The notes beneath the pieces are model-generated. The model had not been told where the DNA came from and made no database searches. It was given only the letters and a program-made list of their open reading frames with translations. Made by a program: the position numbers and the translations under genes. DNA of 44,570 nucleotides. It comes from Neisseria polysaccharea ATCC 43768 (GTDB taxonomy: Bacteria > Pseudomonadota > Gammaproteobacteria > Burkholderiales > Neisseriaceae). Shown here one piece after another: positions 8,300 through 18,992 of the stretch (position 1 is its first letter; each line of letters starts with the position of its first letter). The stretch is taken from NCBI GenBank assembly GCA_000176735.1, contig ADBE01000094.1, forward strand, positions 1-44,570, read 5' to 3'.

Positions 8300-10213
8300 T
8301 TAATGATTGACGAGGGCATCAGTGATTTCTTGCTGCAATTGTGCAACAAAATCATCTACATTCAAAGAACCCAAGTCTTCTGCTTTGCGGCGTACCGCAA
8401 CTTTGTTTTCTTGTTTCTCTTTATCGCCGACAACGATTTGATAAGGGAAACGGTATTGGCTATTGTCGCGGATTTTGTAACCGATTTTTTCGTTACGCAA
8501 ATCCAATTCGACACGGAAGCCTGCTGCCTGTAACTTGGCAGCCACTTCACGACAATAATCTGCTTGGTTCTCGGTGATATTCATAATCACCATTTGAATC
8601 GGAGCAAGCCACAATGGGAATGAGCCTGCATGGTTTTCAATCAAAATACCGATGAAGCGCTCCAATGAACCCAAAATAGCACGGTGCAACATTACAGGAC
8701 GCGCACGATCGTTGTTTTCAGTTACATATTCGGCATTCAAACGCTCCGGCAATACAAAGTCCAACTGCAGGGTACCGCACTGCCAAGAGCGACCCAAGGC
8801 ATCTTTGACATGATATTCGATTTTAGGCCCGTAAAACGCACCCTCGCCCGGCAATTCGCCCCATTCCACGCCGCAGGCAGTCAATGCCTCGCGCAAACCC
8901 TGCTCTGCCTTATCCCACACGTCATCTGAACCTGCGCGTTTTTCAGGGCGAAGAGAAAGCTTGACGGATACATCATGGAAACCGAACTGTTTGTAGATGC
9001 GAACCAACAATTCATTGAACGCACGGGCCTCGCTGACGATTTGATCTTCGGTACAGAAGATATGCGCATCATCTTGCACAAAACCGCGAACACGCATCAG
9101 ACCATGCAATGCACCGCTTGGTTCATTGCGGTGGCAAGAACCGAACTCGGCCAAACGCATCGGCAAATCGCGATATGAGCGCAAACCGTTATTAAAAATT
9201 TGCACATGACCCGGACAGTTCATCGGTTTCACCGCGTATTCGCGTTTTTCTGAACTGGTCACGAACATATTGTCTTTATAGTTTTCCCAGTGGCCGGATT
9301 TTTCCCAGAAGGTTTTATCCATAATCTGAGGCGTTTTTACCTCTTTATAACCGGCAGCATTCAACTCTTTACGCATATGCTGTTCAATCACTTGCCACAA
9401 AGCCCAGCCTTTAGGATGCCAGAACACCATGCCCGGTGCTTCGTCTTGCAGATGGAACAGATCCAATTGCTTGCCAAGTTTGCGGTGGTCGCGCTTTTCG
9501 GCTTCTTCGATACGTTGAATATAGGCTTTCAACTCGTCTTTTGTCGCCCAAGCCGTACCGTATATGCGTTGCAGCATTTCATTGTTGCTGTCGCCGCGCC
9601 AGTATGCGCCCGCCAACTTGGTCAGTTTGAAGTTTTTCAGGAAACGGGTATTCGGAACGTGCGGGCCGCGGCACATATCGACATATTCCTGGTGATGATA
9701 CATCCCCATCGCTTCCACTTCGGGCATATCGTCAATCAGGCGCAGTTTGTATTCTTCGCCGCGCTCTTGAAAAATTTTAATCGCCTCCGCACGTGGAGTC
9801 ATGATTTTGATCACATCATAGTCTTGGGCAATCAATTCTTTCATACGCGCTTCAATGGCGGCAACATCTTCCGGTGTAAACGGTTTTTCCGTGGCGATGT
9901 CGTAATAAAAGCCCTCTTCAATGACGGGGCCGATAACCATTTTTGCATTAGGATAGAGTTGCTTGACGGCATGCCCGACAAGATGCGCGCAGGAATGGCG
10001 GATGATTTCGATGCCTTCCTGATCTTTCGGAGTAATGATTTGAACAGCAGAATCTTCAACAATCGGATCGCAAGCATCGACCAATTTGCCGTTTACCTTG
10101 CCTGCCACCGTCGCCTTCGCCAAACCGGCACCGATAGACGCAGCAATTTGAGCCACGGTAACGGGGGATTCGTATTGGCGGACTGAGCCGTCCGGCAAGG
10201 TAATATTCAACAT
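8300..10213 (-). CDS. thrS: Threonyl-tRNA synthetase
   Basis: This 637-residue class II synthetase starts [20 protein letters not shown], the TGS domain (residues about 1-62). The editing domain follows, with the [16 protein letters not shown] zinc-site His pair and the C..H motif near [10 protein letters not shown]. The catalytic core has motif 2 ([20 protein letters not shown]) and motif 3 near [16 protein letters not shown]. The anticodon domain is at the C-terminus ([18 protein letters not shown]). The extra 11 codons upstream of 10213 are not homologous. It is the first gene of the infC operon, 18 bases before the infC start. Expected to be essential. Confidence 0.98.
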   Translation of the reverse strand: MLNITLPDGSVRQYESPVTVAQIAASIGAGLAKATVAGKVNGKLVDACDPIVEDSAVQIITPKDQEGIEIIRHSCAHLVGHAVKQLYPNAKMVIGPVIEEGFYYDIATEKPFTPEDVAAIEARMKELIAQDYDVIKIMTPRAEAIKIFQERGEEYKLRLIDDMPEVEAMGMYHHQEYVDMCRGPHVPNTRFLKNFKLTKLAGAYWRGDSNNEMLQRIYGTAWATKDELKAYIQRIEEAEKRDHRKLGKQLDLFHLQDEAPGMVFWHPKGWALWQVIEQHMRKELNAAGYKEVKTPQIMDKTFWEKSGHWENYKDNMFVTSSEKREYAVKPMNCPGHVQIFNNGLRSYRDLPMRLAEFGSCHRNEPSGALHGLMRVRGFVQDDAHIFCTEDQIVSEARAFNELLVRIYKQFGFHDVSVKLSLRPEKRAGSDDVWDKAEQGLREALTACGVEWGELPGEGAFYGPKIEYHVKDALGRSWQCGTLQLDFVLPERLNAEYVTENNDRARPVMLHRAILGSLERFIGILIENHAGSFPLWLAPIQMVIMNITENQADYCREVAAKLQAAGFRVELDLRNEKIGYKIRDNSQYRFPYQIVVGDKEKQENKVAVRRKAEDLGSLNVDDFVAQLQQEITDALVNH

Positions 10214-10265
10214 CAAACGCTCCGAAAGATTAAAAAATAACGGCATAAATGCCGTTATGGGAATT

Positions 10266-10342
10266 TGGTAGGCACGATTGGATTCGAACCAACGACCCCC
10301 ACCATGTCAAGGTGGTGCTCTAACCAACTGAGCTACGTGCCT
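10266..10342 (-). tRNA. tRNA-Val (anticodon GAC)
   Basis: On the minus strand the acceptor stem AGGCACG pairs with CGTGCCT, followed by A and an encoded CCA. The anticodon arm CCACC-TTGACAT-GGTGG shows GAC, which reads GUC and GUU valine codons. The T-arm GGTTCGAATCC and D-arm are normal. It lies about 50 bases upstream of thrS on the same strand. Confidence 0.97.
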
Positions 10343-10462
10343 TCAAAGAATTTTTTGCATTTTATCGGGTCGTTTTAATTTTTGCAAGAGGTATGTGCGT
10401 TTCTTTATGCAACATTGCGGCAAGATTTGGGGATGTCGTCTGAAAAACCGTGGGAAATCATT

Positions 10463-11637
<1,175 letters not shown>

Positions 11638-11655
11638 GATTTAACCATGCTTATC

Positions 11656-11709
11656 AAGGTCGTCTGAAAACATTTATCTTGATTGTCCCTCGGTTTTTCA
11701 GACGGCCTT
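11656..11709 (+). terminator. Uptake-sequence inverted pair after tgt
   Basis: AAGGTCGTCTGAAAA and TTTTCAGACGGCCTT form a long stem with a 24-base loop. This is the AGG-flanked variant of the neisserial uptake sequence, one arm carrying a T for C. Confidence 0.65.
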
Positions 11710-11759
11710 CTGCACAAAGAGACATCTAATATTATCAATACACATCAAAGAAACAGACC

Positions 11760-12770
11760 ATGCCCCGCTTCCTGCCAGAACCCTCCCTTCCCTACACCGA
11801 CCAAAACCGTACCGCCGTCTTACTGCTTAACCTCGGCACACCGGATACTCCGACCGCGCAAGCCGTCAAACCTTACCTGCGCGACTTTTTATCCGACCAA
11901 CGCGTAGTGGAACTGCCGAAGCTGTTGTGGCAACCGATCTTGCGTGGCCTGATACTGACGCTGCGTCCTAAGAAAAGTGCGCACGCCTATGAAAAAATCT
12001 GGTTTAAGGAAGGTTCTCCCCTAGAAGTTTACACAGCACGCCAAGCTGCCGCGCTTGCCGAACGTATGCCCGACCTCATCGTCCGCCACGCTATGACCTA
12101 CGGCAATCCTTCGGTGGCAGACGTATTGTCGGAACTGAAGGCGCAAGGCGCGAGCAGACTGCTGGTCATCCCGATGTACCCGCAATATGCCGCCTCCAGC
12201 AGCGGAGCGGCAGTAGATAAAGTATGCGGACAATTACTGCTGCAACGGAACCAAATGAGCGTCCGCACCGTTTCGCGCTTTTATGACGACACGGGCTATA
12301 TCGATGCAATGAAAAACCATATCCTCCGATATTGGTCAAAATACGGCCACAGCAAGAAACTGATGCTGAGCTTTCACGGCATTCCGCAAAAGCACTTCAA
12401 CCTCGGCGACCCCTATCCAGACGAATGCCGCCATACCGCCAAACTGCTTGCCGAAGCACTAAATCTGACCGAAGACGAATATGTCGTGTCTTTCCAAAGC
12501 CAATTCGGCAGGGCAAAATGGATTACACCCAGCACTCAGGATTTGTTTAACAAACTGCCCAAACAAGGCGTAACCGCGCTGGACGTATTTTGCCCGGGCT
12601 TTTTGGCAGACTGTTTGGAAACCATGGAAGAAATTGCCCTAATGGGGCGTGAACAGTTTTACGAAGCAGGCGGTAAAAACTACCGCTATATCCCCTGCCT
12701 CAACGACAACCCCGACTGGATAGATGCACTCGTCGCACTTGCCGAAGAAAACCTTGGCGGCTGGCGTTGA
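11760..12770 (+). CDS. hemH: Ferrochelatase
   Basis: This 336-residue protein inserts Fe2+ into protoporphyrin IX, the last step of haem synthesis. The start region reads AVLLLNLGTPDTPTAQAVKP. The catalytic His lies in LMLSFHGIPQKHF, and the later VSFQSQFGRAKWITPST motif with the DVFCPGFLADCLETMEEI region is intact. It ends before an uptake-sequence terminator. The next gene encodes a haem protein (cytochrome c), a suggestive but not necessarily functional link. Confidence 0.97.
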   Translation: MPRFLPEPSLPYTDQNRTAVLLLNLGTPDTPTAQAVKPYLRDFLSDQRVVELPKLLWQPILRGLILTLRPKKSAHAYEKIWFKEGSPLEVYTARQAAALAERMPDLIVRHAMTYGNPSVADVLSELKAQGASRLLVIPMYPQYAASSSGAAVDKVCGQLLLQRNQMSVRTVSRFYDDTGYIDAMKNHILRYWSKYGHSKKLMLSFHGIPQKHFNLGDPYPDECRHTAKLLAEALNLTEDEYVVSFQSQFGRAKWITPSTQDLFNKLPKQGVTALDVFCPGFLADCLETMEEIALMGREQFYEAGGKNYRYIPCLNDNPDWIDALVALAEENLGGWR

Positions 12771-12789
12771 AACTGTTTGATCCATGTCT

Positions 12790-12826
12790 AAAATGCCGTC
12801 TGAACGCCGTGTTCAGACGGCATTTT
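12790..12826 (+). terminator. Uptake-sequence hairpin after hemH
   Basis: AAAATGCCGTCTGAA and TTCAGACGGCATTTT pair around a short loop, giving both a DNA uptake site and a likely bidirectional terminator. Confidence 0.8.
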
Positions 12827-12966
12827 CCCGCTACTTTAGCGTATGATGGCATCTATGCTGGACAGCACATGCACATCAAGTGCAACCTTACTACCGATTC
12901 GGCAAAAAAACCTTTCACCCGCTACGCAAAATCAACAACAAGGTTTCAAACATTAAGGAAACACCA

Positions 12967-13455
12967 ATGAACACAACCCGACTGCCGACCGCCCTCGTCT
13001 TGGGCTGCTTCTGCGCCGCCGCTTCTGCCGCCGACAACAGCATCATGACAAAAGGGCAAAAAGTGTACGAATCCAACTGCGTCGCCTGCCACGGCAAAAA
13101 GGGCGAAGGCCGCGGAATCATGTTTCCGCCGCTCTACCGCTCCGACTTCATCATGAAAAAACCGCAGGTGCTGCTGCACAGCATGGTCAAAGGCATCAAC
13201 GGTACAATCAAAGTCAACGGCAAAACCTACAACGGATTCATGCCCGCAACCGCCATCAGCGATGCGGACATTGCCGCCGTCGCCACTTATATCATGAACG
13301 CCTTTGACAACGGCGGCGGAAGCGTTACCGAAAAAGACGTAAAACAGGCAAAAGGCAAAAAAACTAAACAGACAAAATGCCGTCTGAAACCGGCAATCCG
13401 GCTTCAGACGGCATTCAAATCAAACCTTTCTAACGCAGTACTTTCAGCCCCATAG
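12967..13455 (+). CDS. Periplasmic class I cytochrome c, reading through its terminator
   Basis: The start at 12967 is preceded by AAGGAAACACCA. A signal peptide (ALVLGCFCAAASA) is followed by a monohaem domain with CVACH at residues 38-42 and a probable Met ligand in NGFMPATAIS. The domain ends with ATYIMNAFDNGGG and a lysine-rich tail. The expected stop seems lost: with seven A at 13357-13363 the frame runs through the uptake-sequence hairpin (residues CRLKPAIRLQTAF) to 13455, giving 162 residues. One more A would read GKKN-stop at about 141 residues. The tail overlaps the antiporter remnant. The partner oxidase or reductase is not in the window. Confidence 0.85.
   Translation: MNTTRLPTALVLGCFCAAASAADNSIMTKGQKVYESNCVACHGKKGEGRGIMFPPLYRSDFIMKKPQVLLHSMVKGINGTIKVNGKTYNGFMPATAISDADIAAVATYIMNAFDNGGGSVTEKDVKQAKGKKTKQTKCRLKPAIRLQTAFKSNLSNAVLSAP
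13374..13416 (+). terminator. Uptake-sequence hairpin after or inside the cytochrome c end
   Basis: AAAATGCCGTCTGAA...TTCAGACGGCATT lies inside the open frame as sequenced, which supports the idea that the natural stop codon lies just upstream. Confidence 0.75.
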
Positions 13456-14041
13456 ACCCGATATTGCCGCCACCGTCAACCTCCTTTGCGGTCAGCATAA
13501 AGCCGCCGATGTCAATACGGCCGCCCTCGACCTGCTCCTGACTATCGGAACGCTTATCGAAAAGCTCGGCAAGGCTCAAACCCTCTTCGCCCGCTTCCAG
13601 CCTCAAACCGTAAGCAAGTGCCAAATCACCCGAACGTGCTGCCGGCGAAACGACAAACTCGCCGAAGAAATCAAAATGCTCACGGATGCCGATATCCGTC
13701 TCGGTAAAGTATTTCACCATTTTATAGTGAACTAAATTTAAACCAGTATGGCGTTGCCTCGCCTTGCCGTACTATTTGTACTGTCTGCGGCTCGCCGCCT
13801 TGTCCTGATTTAAATTTAATCCACTATAATTGAATTTCCACAAACCGCCGAACACTGCCGGCGGACGCGCGACCAACATCAGGAACGCCGCAATCGCCAA
13901 GGCTTCCGCCGCCCTATCCAACACGTTGGCAGGAGAAACCAGCAGCAAAGGCATTCCCAAACGTGCGGACAAAGTGGTCGAAACCACGCTCAGAAACAAC
14001 AGTGCGCCACCCGGCAGGAACAGACTGCCCATCCAATCCAT
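13430..14041 (-). pseudogene. CvrA/NhaP2-type cation/proton antiporter remnant
   Basis: Three pieces of a cell-volume-regulation antiporter are recognisable. [20 protein letters not shown] to RLGMPLLLV is the first membrane segment. A large internal deletion then joins it to [30 protein letters not shown], which matches a late membrane segment of E. coli NhaP2. A Correia element (13723-13828) interrupts next. The last part, 13430-13720, is the cytoplasmic C-terminal domain (FGEFVVSPAARSGDLALAYGL, then GGFMLTAKEVDG). Most transmembrane helices are missing, so it cannot transport. Confidence 0.85.
13723..13828. repeat. Correia repeat enclosed element (CREE)
   Basis: A 106-base element begins TATAGTGAACTAAATTTAAACCAG and ends TTAAATTTAATCCACTATA. 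The core, GCGTTGCCTCGCCTTGCCGTAC, is typical. It is the short class lacking the internal 50-base segment. The left repeat has AACTAAA where the right has the consensus GATTAAA (as its complement). It interrupts the antiporter remnant. Correia ends can act as promoters or as RNase III sites. Confidence 0.95.
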
Positions 14042-14236
14042 GCTAACGATTCTCCCTTAAAATTCATGAAATTAAAATCGAAAGACTGTAACACGGTATT
14101 TTCTTTTCACGAAACTTTACTTCACGTCCGCCACCGCCTTCAGACGGCATTTTCCTGTTTCATGCCGCCTGAAACCGCCCAAATCCGCGTTCTCCTATAT
14201 AATGTCGGACTTTGCGCCGCATTTCAGGATTCTTTA

Positions 14237-14844
14237 ATGGCATTTGCCTCACTATTTACCCTGCCGGACGACATCACCGCCGTTTTGGACGATGTTACCC
14301 TGATGACCAAAGCCGCCGCAAAGGAAACCGCCGGCGTGCTCGGCGACGATTTGGCACCCAATGCCAACCGGCTTACAGGCGTATCGGCAGAACGCGAGTT
14401 GCCGATTGTTTGGTCGGTGGCGAAAGGTTCTTTTTCCAACAAGCCGGTTTTGGTGCCTGCGGCTCTGCTGCTTTCCGCCTTCCTGCCGCAACTCATTACG
14501 CCGCTTTTGACAGCAGGCGGGATTTATCTGTGCTTTGAAGGCGTGGAAAAGCTGCCGCACAAGTTTCTGCACCGACATGACGTGCATGCTCGTGATAGCG
14601 GCAATCGGCATCGGCATGACTGTTTTGGTGTACGGAATCGTCGCCGTCATCGTCAAACTCGACGACTTGGGCATGCTGCTGATGCGCCGCCCACAACCTC
14701 GGCTTTCTGCACGATTTCCTGCACGCGCAACACTGGGACGCGGGCTGGGCGGAGTACTTCGCCAACCTCGTTGTCGGGCTGCTTTCCGGTTCGATTGCCT
14801 GCGCCCCCACCTTGCTGCTGATGAATCGTTTCGGCAGGCATTGA
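14237..14844 (+). pseudogene. DUF808 (YedI-like) membrane protein, deleted and frameshifted
   Basis: The first 107 codons match Yed[55 protein letters not shown], and LCFEGVEKL. Roughly 60 residues are then missing, and the frame changes. [20 protein letters not shown] and [11 protein letters not shown] lie in a second frame, and the end ([19 protein letters not shown] to [10 protein letters not shown]) in a third, stopping at 14844. The E. coli homologue is about 305 residues. The gene is dead; its neighbour cvrA is also a remnant, so the whole 1.4 kb is decaying. Confidence 0.85.
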
Positions 14845-14861
14845 TTCCTTTTTCAAATACT

Positions 14862-14892
14862 GATGCCGTCTGAAAGACGTTCAGACGGCATC
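14862..14892 (+). terminator. Uptake-sequence hairpin before lnt
   Basis: GATGCCGTCTGAA and TTCAGACGGCATC with a short AGACG loop separate the DUF808 remnant from lnt. Confidence 0.75.
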
Positions 14893-14912
14893 TTCCGAAC
14901 AGACAGACGAAT

Positions 14913-16451
14913 ATGTTTTCCAAACTGGACAAATACTGGCAGCACCCCGCCCTCTACTGGCCTTTGCTCATCCTTTTTGCCGCCGCCACCCCCTTCACTT
15001 TCGCACCCTACTACCACTTTTGGCTGATGCCCTTGATTTTCGGCGCCTTCGTCCGCCTCATCGAACTGCGTCCGCGTTTTGCCGCCTCTTCCGCCTACCT
15101 GTTCGGTCTGACCGCATACACGGCGCAATTCTACTGGATACACACTGCCCTGCACGACGTTTCCGGCCTGCCCGACCTCTATGCCGTACCGCTGACCTTC
15201 CTGCTGCCCGCCTACCTTGCCCTTTATCCGGCACTGTGTTTCTGGCTGTGGAAAAAATTTACCCTGCCTCGGGGCATAAAAATCGGTTTGGTACTGCCCA
15301 TCCTGTGGACACTGACCGAGTTTGCCCGCGAACGTTTCCTGACCGGATTCGGCTGGGGCGCAATCGGCTACTCCCAAATCACCCCGGACAGCCCGCTGGC
15401 AGGTTTCGCCTCCTTGGGCGGCATCCATATGGTTACACTGGCGACCGCCTTTCTCAGTGTCTGGCTGGTTTTGGCGAGTGATAACACCACACGTTCGGGC
15501 AAACGCCTGCTTCCAATTATCCTGATTGCTGCCCTGCTTGCCGCAGGCTACACCGCCCAACAGACCAACTTTACCCGCCCAGACGGCAGCCGCAGCACCG
15601 TCGCCCTGCTTCAGGGCAACATCGCCCAAACCATCAAATGGCGTGAAGACCAAGTCATCCCGACCATACAGAAATATTACGAACAGGTCGGCAAAACCAC
15701 TGCCGACATCGTCATCCTGCCCGAAACCGCCATCCCCGTCATGCGCCAAAACCTGCCGGAAAACATACTGGCACAATTCGCCGAACAGGCGCAAAACAAC
15801 GGCAGCGCGCTCGCCGTAGGCATCAGCCAATACACTTCGGACGGCAACGGTTACGAAAACGCCGTCATCAACCTGACCGGCTATCAGGAAAACAATCAGG
15901 ACGGCATCCCTTACTACGCCAAAAACCACCTCGTCCCCTTCGGCGAATACAAACCGCTGCCCTTCCTGACCACACCGCTTTACAAAATGATGGATATGCC
16001 CCTTTCCGACTTCCGCAAAGGCGGCGGCAAGCAATCCGCCCTAATGATGAAAAACCAAAAAATCGCCTTCAACATCTGCTACGAAGACGGATTCGGCGAC
16101 GAACTGATTGCCGCCGCCAAAGATGCCACACTGCTTGCCAATGTCAGTAATATGGCGTGGTATGGAAAATCCAACGCCATGTCCCAGCACCTCCAACAAT
16201 CGCAGGCGCGGGCTATGGAACTCGGACGCTATATGGTCCGCGCCACCAACACCGGCGCAACCGCCATCATCTCCCCCAAAGGCAACATCATCGCCCAAGC
16301 CCAACCCGATACAGAAACCGTATTGGAAGGACACATCAAAGGCTATGTAGGCGAAACGCCCTATATGAAAACCGGCAGTTCATGGTGGTTGATGGGCATA
16401 TTGACCCTAGCCGCACTGATTCTTTTCATCTTCCGAAACAAAGAACACTGA
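14913..16451 (+). CDS. lnt: Apolipoprotein N-acyltransferase
   Basis: This 512-residue inner-membrane enzyme adds the third acyl chain to lipoproteins. About six transmembrane segments in the first 210 residues and one at the C-terminus (WLMGILTLAALILFIF) bracket a periplasmic nitrilase domain. The catalytic triad is visible: Glu in IVILPETAIPVM, Lys in YAKNHLVPFGEY, and Cys in AFNICYEDGFGDE. The length is normal. It supports the lipoproteins encoded here (LptE, BamD and the protein at 33688). A strong terminator follows. Confidence 0.97.
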   Translation: MFSKLDKYWQHPALYWPLLILFAAATPFTFAPYYHFWLMPLIFGAFVRLIELRPRFAASSAYLFGLTAYTAQFYWIHTALHDVSGLPDLYAVPLTFLLPAYLALYPALCFWLWKKFTLPRGIKIGLVLPILWTLTEFARERFLTGFGWGAIGYSQITPDSPLAGFASLGGIHMVTLATAFLSVWLVLASDNTTRSGKRLLPIILIAALLAAGYTAQQTNFTRPDGSRSTVALLQGNIAQTIKWREDQVIPTIQKYYEQVGKTTADIVILPETAIPVMRQNLPENILAQFAEQAQNNGSALAVGISQYTSDGNGYENAVINLTGYQENNQDGIPYYAKNHLVPFGEYKPLPFLTTPLYKMMDMPLSDFRKGGGKQSALMMKNQKIAFNICYEDGFGDELIAAAKDATLLANVSNMAWYGKSNAMSQHLQQSQARAMELGRYMVRATNTGATAIISPKGNIIAQAQPDTETVLEGHIKGYVGETPYMKTGSSWWLMGILTLAALILFIFRNKEH

Positions 16452-16458
16452 TGCCTGC

Positions 16459-16488
16459 ACAGCCCGTCCGGACGGGCTGTCTTTTTTC
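16459..16488 (+). terminator. Terminator after lnt
   Basis: CAGCCCGTCC-GGACGGGCTG forms a near-perfect stem followed by TCTTTTTT, with no uptake sequence. Confidence 0.85.
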
Positions 16489-16714
16489 GAACCGACCATT
16501 TACATACAACCACGTATGTAATATAATTCCGAAATCGAATTGAGCCATCAGGTTTACAAAATCAATCAAACCTGCCTTACAAAATTTTCCTGTCTTTCAA
16601 ACCTTAGCGCATATCTCCTGCCAAATATACAAAATACAAGCCAAGCAGTGATATACTGCATCCCAACACACCAAACTGCCGATACGCAGTTTCAGCCGAA
16701 AGGAAATGCCCCAA

Positions 16715-17578
16715 ATGAATAACGCTTTCGCATTACCCGCCATTCAAAGCGGCAACGGCAGCCTCGAACAATACATCCACACCGTCAACAGCATCCCGAT
16801 GCTGTCCCAGGAAGAAGAAACCCGCCTCGCCGAACGCCGAATAAAGGGCGACCTCAACGCCGCCAAACAACTCATCCTGTCCCACCTGCGCGTCGTCGTT
16901 TCCATCGCGCGCGGCTATGACGGCTACGGGCTGAATCAGGCAGACCTGATTCAGGAAGGAAATATCGGTCTGATGAAGGCGGTCAAACGCTACGAGCCAG
17001 GTCGAGGTGCGCGCCTGTTTTCATTTGCCGTGCATTGGATTAAAGCGGAAATTCACGAATTCATCCTGAGAAACTGGCGTCTTGTCCGCGTTGCCACCAC
17101 CAAACCGCAACGCAAGCTGTTTTTCAACCTGCGCAGCATGCGTAAAAACCTTAATGCCCTGTCTCCTAAAGAAGCACAGGAAATCGCCGATGATTTGGGT
17201 GTCAAACTTTCCGAAGTACTGGAAATGGAACAGCGCATGACCGGACACGACATCGCCATCATGGCGGACAACAGCGATGACGAAGACAGCTTCGCCCCCA
17301 TCGACTGGCTTGCCGACCACGATTCCGAACCGAGCCGCCAACTGTCGAAACAGGCACATTACGCGCTGCAAACAGAAGGTTTACAAAACGCTTTGGCGCA
17401 ACTGGATGACAGGAGCCGCCGTATTGTAGAAAGCCGCTGGCTTCAAGATGACGGCGGTCTGACGCTGCACCAGCTTGCTGCAGAATACGGCGTCTCTGCC
17501 GAGCGCATCCGCCAGATTGAAGCGAAAGCTATGCAGAAACTGCGTGGTTTTCTTGCCGAAGAAGCCGAAGCGGTTTGA
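16715..17578 (+). CDS. rpoH: RNA polymerase sigma-32 (heat shock) factor
   Basis: This 287-residue sigma factor starts MNNAFALPAIQSGNG. AAAGGA lies at a proper distance from 16715 but almost touches the alternative ATG at 16706. Region 2 is clear (NQADLIQEGNIGLMKAVKRY, then FSFAVHWIKAEIHEFI). The RpoH box QRKLFFNLR distinguishes it from RpoD. Region 4 ends with the helix-turn-helix SAERIRQIEAKAMQKLRGF. It directs heat-shock transcription. The 250-base leader upstream could hold regulatory structure, but I saw none clear enough to call. Confidence 0.96.
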   Translation: MNNAFALPAIQSGNGSLEQYIHTVNSIPMLSQEEETRLAERRIKGDLNAAKQLILSHLRVVVSIARGYDGYGLNQADLIQEGNIGLMKAVKRYEPGRGARLFSFAVHWIKAEIHEFILRNWRLVRVATTKPQRKLFFNLRSMRKNLNALSPKEAQEIADDLGVKLSEVLEMEQRMTGHDIAIMADNSDDEDSFAPIDWLADHDSEPSRQLSKQAHYALQTEGLQNALAQLDDRSRRIVESRWLQDDGGLTLHQLAAEYGVSAERIRQIEAKAMQKLRGFLAEEAEAV

Positions 17579-17592
17579 AATAGGCATAATTA

Positions 17593-17627
17593 AACACCCG
17601 ACAAGCCGGTTTGTCGGGTGTTTTTTT
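17593..17627 (+). terminator. Terminator after rpoH
   Basis: AACACCCGACAAGCCGGTTTGTCGGGTGTT followed by a T-run is a strong intrinsic terminator. Confidence 0.9.
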
Positions 17628-18027
17628 ATAATAGAAACCCTGATGAGGCTTGTGTGTCGTGCTGCACACGATTTTATCCGTCCACGCCGTTGCAATTGCC
17701 GAAATTAAAAAACAAACATGAATCAGACACTGCCATATAAGCTGTTTCTCAGAAAGATTGACCGAATTGATAAATTGCCTGTACCACAATCAAGTCTGTA
17801 TAAATCAGTACTTTCAACCAACGGCTTGTCAAAATTATTTTGGTAAAGACACCCATAGCCTGTTCCAATTTTGGAAGTTTTGCCTGATACACTTCCCTTT
17901 CTTGCAGCGACAAGAGCCCATGGTGCCCATATAGCGCGCCAAATCTTTAATTTTTCACATCCTGAAGTACTTAGTCCCATACAGATGTGATATATTGATT
18001 ATATTTTAACGGACTTCGGAGGAGAAA
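17628..18027. other. AT-rich intergenic region, gene remnant possible
   Basis: About 400 bases without a convincing gene. A 42-codon plus-strand frame at 17718-17846 begins MNQTLPYKLFLRKIDRIDKL and has PQSSLYKSV, faintly like the start of AlpA-type phage regulators. The same frame goes on past two stops. A minus-strand frame, 17723-17980, reads 85 residues without known similarity. The composition is unlike the neighbouring genes, so a decayed prophage fragment is possible but unproven. Confidence 0.3.
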
Positions 18028-18909
18028 ATGAGCAAAACCATCCACATCCACAGTATGACCGGATTTGCCAATACGGCAGAAGAATGCGGCAGCAAACGCA
18101 TCAATCTCGACCTGCGTGCGGTCAACCACCGTTTTCTAGATATTCAAATCAGGATGCCGGATGATTTGCGCCATTTGGAAAGCGGTATCCGCGAGAAAAT
18201 TTCATCCCATATCGCACGCGGCAAAGTCGAATGCAAAATCCAAATTCAAGATACGGAAAACAGAAACCAATCTTTGGAACTGAATCACGACTTGGTCGGA
18301 CAACTGGCAGAAATCAACCAAACCCTCCGTAAACATCATGACCTGGCAAAATTGGGGGTTGCCGATATTTTACGTTTTCCCGGCGTATTGGCAAGCCAAA
18401 GGGAAAATACGGAAGAATTGGCAAAAAGCATTACCGAACTGACCGAAAAAGCGTTAAAAGACTTTACTGCCGCACGCAAGCGGGAAGGTAAGAAATTAGG
18501 CGAGCACCTGTTACAACGCCTTCAAAGCATGGAAGAAATCATAGATGCATTAAGCGAACTCTTTCCTACCCTGCTGGAAACACATAAAGAAAAAATCCGC
18601 TCGCGCCTCGTCGAAGCAGTCGGCGACATCAATAATGACAGGCTGCAACAGGAATTTGCCCTCTTTATTCAAAAATCCGACATCGACGAAGAATTCAGCC
18701 GCTTGCGCACGCATATCGACGAAGTACGCCGCATCGTTACCGAACACAAAGGCAGCAGCGGAAAACGCTTGGATTTCCTGATGCAGGAATTAAACCGTGA
18801 GGCCAACACCTTGGGCAGCAAATCTATTGCTGCCGAATGCACCCGAGCCTCTGTCGAACTGAAAGTCTTAATCGAGCAGATGCGGGAACAAGTACAAAAT
18901 ATCGAATAA
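18028..18909 (+). CDS. yicC: YicC family endoribonuclease
   Basis: This 293-residue protein begins with the family signature IHSMTGFANTAEECG. The conserved VNHRFLDIQIRMPDDL lies near residue 40, and the C-terminal DUF1732 part has EEFSRLRTHIDEVRRIV and GSSGKRLDFLMQELNREANT. YicC proteins are now regarded as endoribonucleases involved in sRNA turnover (known of the family, not shown here). GGAGGAG precedes the ATG by about 6 bases, a strong ribosome-binding site. The gene ends in an uptake-sequence terminator. In many bacteria it pairs with gmk; here it does not. Confidence 0.95.
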   Translation: MSKTIHIHSMTGFANTAEECGSKRINLDLRAVNHRFLDIQIRMPDDLRHLESGIREKISSHIARGKVECKIQIQDTENRNQSLELNHDLVGQLAEINQTLRKHHDLAKLGVADILRFPGVLASQRENTEELAKSITELTEKALKDFTAARKREGKKLGEHLLQRLQSMEEIIDALSELFPTLLETHKEKIRSRLVEAVGDINNDRLQQEFALFIQKSDIDEEFSRLRTHIDEVRRIVTEHKGSSGKRLDFLMQELNREANTLGSKSIAAECTRASVELKVLIEQMREQVQNIE

Positions 18910-18928
18910 TCGGTTTCCCCGATAACCC

Positions 18929-18964
18929 AATGCCGTCTGAAAGCCCTTTCAGACGGCATTTTTT
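18929..18964 (+). terminator. Uptake-sequence hairpin between yicC and the RDD gene
   Basis: AATGCCGTCTGAAAG and CTTTCAGACGGCATTTTT lie between two convergent genes and probably terminate both. Confidence 0.85.
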
Positions 18965-18992
18965 CAGTTTGAAACCTTTGCGGTATAAAGGC

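Noticed and set aside
14853..16034. 393-codon minus-strand frame opposite lnt
   Set aside because: Shadow of lnt; composition without protein-like motifs.
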